Source: an uncultured Achromobacter sp.
GTDB lineage: Bacteria > Pseudomonadota > Gammaproteobacteria > Burkholderiales > Burkholderiaceae_B
Direction of reading: 5' to 3'
Length of the DNA: 11,280 nt
Assembly (NCBI GenBank): GCA_913775005.1
Contig: CAJYKY010000255.1
Location: 1 to 11,280, forward strand
The translations under genes were made by a program, and so were the position numbers. A model generated the notes under the pieces. The model searched no databases and was not told where the DNA came from. It saw nothing but the letters and a program-made list of their open reading frames with translations. Positions 1 through 4,845 of the stretch are shown piece by piece (within the stretch, counting starts at the first letter, position 1; each line of letters begins with the position of its first letter).

Positions 1-1022
1 GCGCTGAGCTTGAGCGACACCGTCACCCACAGCAGCCGGCACAGGATCAGCCCCAGACACACCACCAACCCATACACCGGCAGCCACCACAGCGACTGCC
101 CGCCCGCCTCACCCGCCGCACGTGACAGCCCCGCCAGAATGGTCGGGAACTGTTCGCCCAGCAACACAAAGATCATGCCGTTCAACGTGAACTGCACCAT
201 GTCCCAGACCGCGCGGCGTTCGACGCGCGTTGCGGCCAGCGCGCGGCCGGACAGCTCGGAATAACTCATCATGACGCCCGCCGCCACGGCGGCCAGAATG
301 CCGGAGGCATTGGCGTGTTCGGCCACGAAGTACACGAAGAACGGCGTCAACAGGCTCAGCAGCACTTCAGCGCCCGGCTCCTCGCCCACTTTGCGGGTGA
401 ACAGCGTGCGGACCTGCATGATCAGCCACGTCAGCCCCGCGCCGATCGACAGGCCGGCAACGGACACCCACACGAACGACAGCGTCGCTTGCGACAAGGA
501 AAACGTGCCCGTGGCGGCCGCCGCTACGGCAAAGCGGAAGGCGACCAGACCGCTGGCGTCGTTGAACAGCGCCTCGCCTTCCAGAATGGCTTTCATGCGG
601 CGGGGAATGTGCACCCGCCGCGAGATGGCTTCAACGGCCACCGGATCCGTGGGCGACACAATGGCCGCGATGGCAAAGGCCACCGGCAGCGGCACGGCAG
701 GAATCATCCAGTGGATCAGGTAACCCACGCCGATCACCGTCAGGAACACCAGGCCGAACGCCAGTTGCAAGATCGACGACGCCTCGCGCAGCACCGCCAA
801 TTTAGAGACGCGCCAGCCGTCCAGGAACAGCAGCGGCGGTAGAAACAACAGGAAGAAGATATCCGGCTCGATCAGCACGCCCCGTTGAAACACGGCGGCG
901 ATCACAAAGCCTAGCGCGATCTGCACGAACGGCAGCGGGATGGCAAGGGGGATCAGCCGGACGATGACGCCGCTGAGCAAGACGGCGACCAGCATCGCCA
1001 CCACCACGGTAAATGTGCCCAA
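1..1022 (-). CDS. CPA1-family Na+(K+)/H+ antiporter, N-terminal part (C-terminus off the left edge)
   Basis: This is an inner-membrane cation/proton antiporter that exchanges cytoplasmic Na+ or K+ for external H+. The minus-strand frame is open for 340 codons down to the window edge. It encodes successive hydrophobic helices beginning FTVVVAMLVAVLLSGVIV. Two CPA1 hallmarks are present: SPTDPVAV (Asp126) in one helix and LFNDASG (Asn154-Asp155), the ND ion-binding pair of NhaP/NHE-type exchangers. Family members are usually about 500-550 residues, so about a third is missing. I place the start at TTG 1022-1020, because an AGGGG Shine-Dalgarno (complement of 1030-1034) lies 7 nt upstream. GTG codons at 1007-999 and ATG 995 are alternatives. 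It lies 130 bp downstream of the response-regulator gene on the same strand and is probably unrelated to the pilus. The family call is firm; the ion is not determinable. Confidence 0.9.
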   Translation of the reverse strand, partial: MGTFTVVVAMLVAVLLSGVIVRLIPLAIPLPFVQIALGFVIAAVFQRGVLIEPDIFFLLFLPPLLFLDGWRVSKLAVLREASSILQLAFGLVFLTVIGVGYLIHWMIPAVPLPVAFAIAAIVSPTDPVAVEAISRRVHIPRRMKAILEGEALFNDASGLVAFRFAVAAAATGTFSLSQATLSFVWVSVAGLSIGAGLTWLIMQVRTLFTRKVGEEPGAEVLLSLLTPFFVYFVAEHANASGILAAVAAGVMMSYSELSGRALAATRVERRAVWDMVQFTLNGMIFVLLGEQFPTILAGLSRAAGEAGGQSLWWLPVYGLVVCLGLILCRLLWVTVSLKLS

Positions 1023-1085
1023 CCGATTACCCCTGCGCGCGGAATATACGAAGGTATGCCAGGTTGCGACCTTACCGCCGCGCCT

Positions 1086-1137
1086 CGGGGCGCGCAATCC
1101 CAATTGTTGTTCTGCAACATCAGGCGTGCGCGCCCCG
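1086..1137. repeat. 11-bp perfect inverted repeat with nested 5-bp hairpin, leader of antiporter gene
   Basis: The arms CGGGGCGCGCA (1086-1096) and TGCGCGCCCCG (1127-1137) are exact reverse complements. Between them is a second small hairpin, TGTTG (1105-1109) and CAACA (1115-1119) around a 5-nt loop. The structure lies between the stop of the response-regulator gene and the TTG start of the antiporter gene. No T-run follows on the minus strand, so it is not a textbook intrinsic terminator. It may be a weak terminator, an mRNA leader structure or a regulator site; sequence alone does not decide. Confidence 0.45.
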
Positions 1138-1152
1138 CGCTGAGCGCTGACG

Positions 1153-1830
1153 TCAGGCCGCCAGCCCGCTCTGCACGCCGTAGCGCACCAGGTCAATGTC
1201 GTTATGGACGTCCAGCTTGCGCATGGCGGCGCGCTTTTGCGCACTGACCGTCTGCTTGCTGCGGCTGAATTTCTCGGCGATTTCGCCGAGCGAGAAGCCG
1301 GACAGGAACAGCCGAACCACTTCCACCTCGCATCGGGTCAGAAAATCGGTGCTGTGGGATGAGGACGCCACGCCGCTCTCGCTCAACGCCGCGTGGATCA
1401 GCGGGGATCGATAGGGTTCGCCGCAGCAGGCCGCGTACACCGCCCGGCGCAGATGCTCGGGCAGATCGCCCTTGCTGACGATGGCCCGCACCCCGGATTC
1501 CTCCAGCGCTTGCAGCACATCGCGATGGTTGATCGACGTCAGCACCACCAGCTTCAAATCCGGATACCGCTGCTGGATCCGCGCAAACATGTTCAGGCCG
1601 TCGCCGAAGTCGGCGCCTGACATGACGTAGTCGCTGATCAGCACGTCGCACTCGTGGGTGTCCAGGATGTCGAACAGCTCGGTGGAGTTGTAGGCGCAGG
1701 CCACGACGCGCGCAATATCCGCCGCCGATATCTCGATCTGCACGCCCTTGACGCATATGGGATGCCCATCGGCCAGGACCACGCGGACGTGCTCGCGCCT
1801 GACAAACGGGATTAGCGAAAGGTGTCTCAT
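1153..1830 (-). CDS. RcsB-like LuxR-family response regulator (orphan, atypical acidic pocket)
   Basis: This is a DNA-binding two-component response regulator of 225 residues. The receiver domain (about 15-135) has the phosphoacceptor Asp67 in VLISDYVMSG, Thr98 in VVLTS and Lys120 in IVSKGD. The C-terminal LuxR-type helix-turn-helix (about 163-222) has GEIAEKFSRSKQTVSAQKR and then AAMRKLDVHNDIDLV, very close in pattern to enterobacterial RcsB (SQKKSAMMKLGVENDIALL). The metal-binding acidic pair, normally Asp-Asp in ADDHP, reads Asp21-Gly22 here (LADGHP). The ATG at 1830 has AAGGA (complement of 1836-1840) 5 nt upstream, so the start is well supported. No histidine kinase lies in the window. 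It follows the pilus/ACP/KS genes on the same strand after a 121-bp gap containing a strong hairpin, so it is probably its own unit. Control of the neighbouring fimbrial genes is inferred only from position. Confidence 0.92.
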   Translation of the reverse strand: MRHLSLIPFVRREHVRVVLADGHPICVKGVQIEISAADIARVVACAYNSTELFDILDTHECDVLISDYVMSGADFGDGLNMFARIQQRYPDLKLVVLTSINHRDVLQALEESGVRAIVSKGDLPEHLRRAVYAACCGEPYRSPLIHAALSESGVASSSHSTDFLTRCEVEVVRLFLSGFSLGEIAEKFSRSKQTVSAQKRAAMRKLDVHNDIDLVRYGVQSGLAA

Positions 1831-1883
1831 CTGTTTCCTTTACGTTCTGCCTAAGGATTCAGAGTGAGGCTATCCAGGTTCCA

Positions 1884-1923
1884 GCGCGGCAGCAATCGGA
1901 CCCGACCGAAGCGGCTGCCGCGC
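1884..1923 (-). terminator. Strong GC-rich hairpin after the ketoacyl synthase gene
   Basis: GCGCGGCAGC (1884-1893) and GCTGCCGCGC (1914-1923) pair perfectly over 10 bp. An inner 4-bp stem (TCGG 1896-1899 with CCGA 1906-1909) extends the structure. It lies 29 bp past the stop of the synthase gene, where an operon terminator is expected. The minus-strand bases that follow are not T-rich, so it may rely on Rho or act as a 3' stability hairpin. It also lies in the upstream region of the response-regulator gene. Confidence 0.55.
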
Positions 1924-1951
1924 CATATGGGATTGATCAAGTTCCTTGCGG

Positions 1952-3172
1952 TCAGTCTGCCTTTTTGAACGCCAGTACGGCGTTATTGCCGCCCATGCCA
2001 AAGGAATTGCTCAGCGCCGCGCGCAAGGCCGGCATCGGCCGCGCGGCGCCCGGCACGTAGTCCAGATCGCATTGTTCGTCGCCGGTTTCGAAGAAAATCG
2101 TGGGCGGCACCTGGGCTTGCTGGAGCGACAGCGCGGTCACGGCGGCCTCGATGGCGCCCGCCGCGCCAATGGTGTGACCCAACGCGCCCTTGATGCTGCT
2201 GACCGGCACGTCATAGGCGTGCGCGCCCAGCACGCGCTTGATGGCCGAGGTTTCGATGCGGTCGCCGACGTAGGTGCCGGTGCCGTGCGCGTTGATGTAG
2301 CCGATATCGGCGGGCGCGAGGCCAGCGTCTGCCAGGCAGCGCGACATGGCCAGCGCCTGGCCTTCGTCGTCGGGGCGCAGCGGGTGCGTGCCATCGTTGC
2401 TGACGCCGTAGCCCGCCAGTTCGGTAATGACGACGGCGTTGCGGGCGCGTGCATGCTCCTCGGATTCCAGCACCAGCATCGCCGCGCCTTCGGCCAGCGC
2501 AAAGCCGGTGCGGCGCGCGCTGAACGGGCGGCAGCCGCCGGTGGCGCCGTCGGCGGACAGGTCGGCGCACAGCACATGCAGCTGCTTCCAGGCGGTGACG
2601 ATGGTTTCCGTCAACATGGATTCCGTGCCGCCCGCAATGGCCACGTCCAGGTAGCCATCGCGAATACGCCGAAACGCTTCGCCGATGGCGACGGCGCCGG
2701 CCGAGCAGGCAGTGGTGTACGTCTGGGCTTCGGCCGTGGTCTTGAGCGTTTGCGCGATCTGCGCAGTAGCGGCGTTGGGCATCACCGACGGCACGACCAG
2801 GAACGTGCGGCGCGGCGAAAGACCGTGGTGGATCTCGATCGCTTCCGACAAGGACGACACGCCCCCGATGCCGGTGCCGACGAAGACGCCGCATTGCTTT
2901 TTCTGTTCGGCGCTGAGCGCCGCGGCGGCCAGGGCCTCGTCCGCTGCGTATTGCGCCACCAGCGCCACGCGGTCCATCGACCGCAGCTGGCTGGGCGATG
3001 CATCCACCTCAAGCGCTTCGCGGATGAAGCCGACCTGCTTGTCGATCCGCGTGTCGGGGTGCTGGCCCACGCCGCACTGGCCGGCCATCAGCGCGTCGAT
3101 GGTCTTGGCGGCCGAATTGCCCAGCGGCGTCGCCATGCCGACGGCGGTGATGAAGACTCTTCTACGTTGCAT
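1952..3172 (-). CDS. FabF-like beta-ketoacyl-ACP synthase (KAS II type), in the pilus operon
   Basis: This cytosolic condensing enzyme performs decarboxylative Claisen condensation of malonyl-ACP with an acyl-enzyme. The 406-residue protein spans the whole thiolase fold and is close to the usual FabF length. The nucleophile Cys156 lies in TYTTACSAGAVAIG, His296 in INAHGTGT and His333 in KGALGHTIGAAGA, with the conserved Lys328 just before. The C-terminal loop reads NSFGMGGNNAVL in place of the usual NSFGFGGTN. The Cys-His-His triad is therefore complete and the enzyme should be catalytic, not a chain-length-factor-type partner. I chose ATG 3172 because AAGGG (complement of 3181-3185) lies 8 nt upstream and the protein then begins RRVFITAVGMATPLG, as FabF does. 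The frame is open further upstream, but that stretch is only the out-of-frame Pro/Arg/Leu reading of the ACP tail. The start overlaps the end of the ACP gene by 11 bp, implying coupled translation. The substrate and whether it serves the fimbria are unknown. Confidence 0.93.
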   Translation of the reverse strand: MQRRRVFITAVGMATPLGNSAAKTIDALMAGQCGVGQHPDTRIDKQVGFIREALEVDASPSQLRSMDRVALVAQYAADEALAAAALSAEQKKQCGVFVGTGIGGVSSLSEAIEIHHGLSPRRTFLVVPSVMPNAATAQIAQTLKTTAEAQTYTTACSAGAVAIGEAFRRIRDGYLDVAIAGGTESMLTETIVTAWKQLHVLCADLSADGATGGCRPFSARRTGFALAEGAAMLVLESEEHARARNAVVITELAGYGVSNDGTHPLRPDDEGQALAMSRCLADAGLAPADIGYINAHGTGTYVGDRIETSAIKRVLGAHAYDVPVSSIKGALGHTIGAAGAIEAAVTALSLQQAQVPPTIFFETGDEQCDLDYVPGAARPMPALRAALSNSFGMGGNNAVLAFKKAD

Positions 3173-3677
3173 GGTCAGATCCCTTGTCAGCGGGAGGCGG
3201 GGCAGCGGGAGCAGCCGCTGGGGCTGCCGGAGCGGTAGCCGGGGACGCGGGCGTGGCGGGGGCTGCGGGGGCTGCGGGAGCAGCAGGAGCTGCCGGCGCA
3301 GCGGCAAGGGCAGCCGCCGCCGCTTCAGCCTGCGCCTGCTTCTTCGCCTCGCGCTCGGCCGCCACCCGCACAACCACGGCGCGCATGTAAGCCATCAACG
3401 CCGTCAAATCCTGCGGGAATGCGTTGGTGATTTCCTGCGGTTGATACGCGCCATCGGTCGGCAACATATCGTCGGTGGTGATGTGAAACTCCGTTTCGAT
3501 TTCCAGCAGGATTTCCAGCACCAGAATCGAATCGAAATCGCTCATCACCGTGGCGAACGACTGGCCGTCCAGCAAGGCCTGCCGATCGCATCGCCCGATC
3601 GTCGAGATGATCGTCGCGAGCTTGTCGCGCAACTCGGCATCGTCGGGCAACGGGGGAATATCAGAATAGGCTTGCAT
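3162..3677 (-). CDS. Acyl carrier protein with long Ala/Pro-rich C-terminal tail
   Basis: This is probably a 4'-phosphopantetheine carrier of acyl thioesters, working with the adjacent ketoacyl synthase. In the 171-residue product, residues about 10-105 look like an ACP four-helix bundle. The prosthetic-group site is FDSILVLEILLEIETEF, with Ser50 after Asp49, matching the DS(L/I)...LE...E pattern. Residues 106-117 are charged and helical (AAEREAKKQAQAEA). Residues about 118-163 are almost only Ala and Pro, like the flexible linkers of multidomain synthases and swinging-arm proteins. Ordinary bacterial ACPs are about 80 residues and lack this tail. I chose ATG 3677, although its Shine-Dalgarno is poor. 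A GTG at 3731 would add 18 residues, but it lies upstream of a strong hairpin. The stop codon falls inside the synthase gene. The ACP call rests on motif pattern and neighbour. Confidence 0.85.
   Translation of the reverse strand: MQAYSDIPPLPDDAELRDKLATIISTIGRCDRQALLDGQSFATVMSDFDSILVLEILLEIETEFHITTDDMLPTDGAYQPQEITNAFPQDLTALMAYMRAVVVRVAAEREAKKQAQAEAAAAALAAAPAAPAAPAAPAAPATPASPATAPAAPAAAPAAPPPADKGSDHAT
3186..3330 (-). repeat. Low-complexity Ala/Pro-encoding GC repeat
   Basis: This stretch is built of imperfect copies of short units such as GCAGCCCCC and GCTCCCGCA on the coding strand, and it encodes the (AAP)n-like tail of the ACP. It is internal to the ACP gene and ends just before the ketoacyl synthase start. 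Such tracts can expand or contract by whole codons, so tail length may vary among strains. Confidence 0.6.
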
Positions 3678-3704
3678 GATCGCACCAGTGGTTTTGGAAA
3701 GGAT

Positions 3705-3724
3705 GACGCGCGTTGCCGCGCGTC
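3705..3724 (-). promoter_or_regulatory. GCAA-tetraloop hairpin between adhesin and ACP genes
   Basis: On the minus strand GACGCGCG (3724-3717), loop GCAA, and CGCGCGTC (3712-3705) form a perfect 8-bp stem closed by a GNRA-type tetraloop. It sits in the 55-bp gap between the adhesin stop and the ACP ATG, ending 27 nt before that ATG. ATCCTTTCC follows, too poor in T for a clear intrinsic terminator. It is likely a partial terminator or an RNA processing/stability element that tunes ACP-KS output relative to the pilus genes. Confidence 0.55.
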
Positions 3725-3732
3725 TGGTCACA

Positions 3733-4845
3733 TCAACTGTAGGTAAAGGTCAGGGTCGCGGTCGCTTTGACCTCGCCTGCCGTCACCGTGCCACCCGTTC
3801 GCAAATACGCTGCCCCGACCTTGTATGACCACAGCGACGTCGGCGAACTGCTCAGCAGCGTACCGCGATTCGTCAACGTATTGTCGAACTGCGCGACATC
3901 GTAGTTACCAGATTGCGGGTTGAACAACCATAGCTTCACTCCCACGCCCTGCGCCCCGCCCGCCGTTTGATTTTTCACCACGCCGGGGAAGTTGCCGCCC
4001 ACCGGGTAGATTGTGGACAACCTGACCGTGGGTGACGTCTGGCTGCTCATGCCGCAACCGACCTGCAACTCGGTGGTGTAAAAGCGGTTTTCGGCCGCGC
4101 CGCTGTTCATATCGGTGACGGTGGCGTCAGGCAGCGTCATCGTCAGATTGCCCGGATTCTTCACTTCGCAGGTCGGCGCGTTGACGGTGATGCTGCTGGC
4201 TAGCCCCACGCGGTAAAGACTCGGCACGTTGACGTTGGCGTCCACCGACGAATAGCCATAGACGTTGCCCGCCGAAATGACCCCCGGCTTGATCGGGGCG
4301 CCCGTCGCCACAAAGTCGATCCGCGTCCGGTACACACCGCGTTCGCTGGACGAAAACGGGAATACCAGCGCGCCGGTCGCAAAGGTGTTCGGGAACTGCT
4401 GCGGCGCCGCCAGCTCCTCGCCATTACCCAGGTAGTAATAGACGCGGTAGCCGATACCCTGCAAACCGGTCGGATAGCTGCGCGAGGCCGAATCGTAGGT
4501 GCCAACGCCCCGGAAATACTCCATGGTGCCCGACGGGCAGTTGTACAGTGGGGCCACCGTCCCCTGCGATTCGCCCTCAAACGTCCTCAGCGTGATCTCG
4601 TTGGTCGAGAACAGCACCGTGCCGACCGAGGCCGGGCTGGGCATGGGTTGCGAGGCGCGCATCGGCGACACCGTGTAGTTGTTGTTGGCGGCGACGTAAG
4701 CCGAATACCGGTTTCCCTTGTTCGTCGTCCCGCCGCCGTTCACGGTGCACGACACCGCACGCGTGTCCAGCGGACCCGCGTAGACGGTTTTACCCGTGCC
4801 GCACGCGCAGGCTGCCAGAGCCAGTGTCAATCCAATCAGGCGCAT
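3733..4845 (-). CDS. Two-domain fimbrial tip adhesin
   Basis: This is likely the receptor-binding subunit at the pilus tip, secreted to the periplasm, held by the chaperone and passed through the usher. The product is 370 residues, roughly twice a pilin, as expected for an adhesin domain plus a pilin domain. Residues about 25-215 form the putative lectin/adhesin domain with Cys33 and Cys103 as its only cysteines. Residues about 216-370 form the pilin domain with Cys226-Cys264 and the C-terminal ATATLTFTYS, which has the penultimate Tyr typical of chaperone-recognised subunits. The start ATG 4845 has AAGGA (complement of 4852-4856) 6 nt upstream and overlaps the usher stop by 10 bp. The N-terminus MRLIGLTLALAACACG is odd: it contains a lipobox-like LAAC at Cys13, with another possible cleavage at VYA/G around residue 23. 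The binding target cannot be inferred. Confidence 0.85.
   Translation of the reverse strand: MRLIGLTLALAACACGTGKTVYAGPLDTRAVSCTVNGGGTTNKGNRYSAYVAANNNYTVSPMRASQPMPSPASVGTVLFSTNEITLRTFEGESQGTVAPLYNCPSGTMEYFRGVGTYDSASRSYPTGLQGIGYRVYYYLGNGEELAAPQQFPNTFATGALVFPFSSSERGVYRTRIDFVATGAPIKPGVISAGNVYGYSSVDANVNVPSLYRVGLASSITVNAPTCEVKNPGNLTMTLPDATVTDMNSGAAENRFYTTELQVGCGMSSQTSPTVRLSTIYPVGGNFPGVVKNQTAGGAQGVGVKLWLFNPQSGNYDVAQFDNTLTNRGTLLSSSPTSLWSYKVGAAYLRTGGTVTAGEVKATATLTFTYS

Noticed and set aside
1147..1156. Palindrome CTGACGTCAG overlapping the regulator stop codon
   Set aside because: It is only 10 bp in a GC-rich window and has no supporting context, so it is expected by chance.
1848..1863. RcsAB-box-like sequence CCTAAGGATTCAGA upstream of the response regulator (autoregulation site)
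   Set aside because: It matches the known box at too few positions to be distinguished from chance.
1946..3238. Long open frame on the plus strand opposite the ketoacyl synthase
   Set aside because: The translation is Arg/His/Gly-rich and low in motif content, typical of the antisense of a GC-rich gene. The minus strand encodes a complete condensing enzyme with catalytic residues.
3173..3373. N-terminal extension of the ketoacyl synthase up to 3373
   Set aside because: The extension is a Pro/Arg/Leu-rich reading of the ACP repeat. FabF homology begins at MQRRRVFITAVG, and that ATG has a good Shine-Dalgarno.
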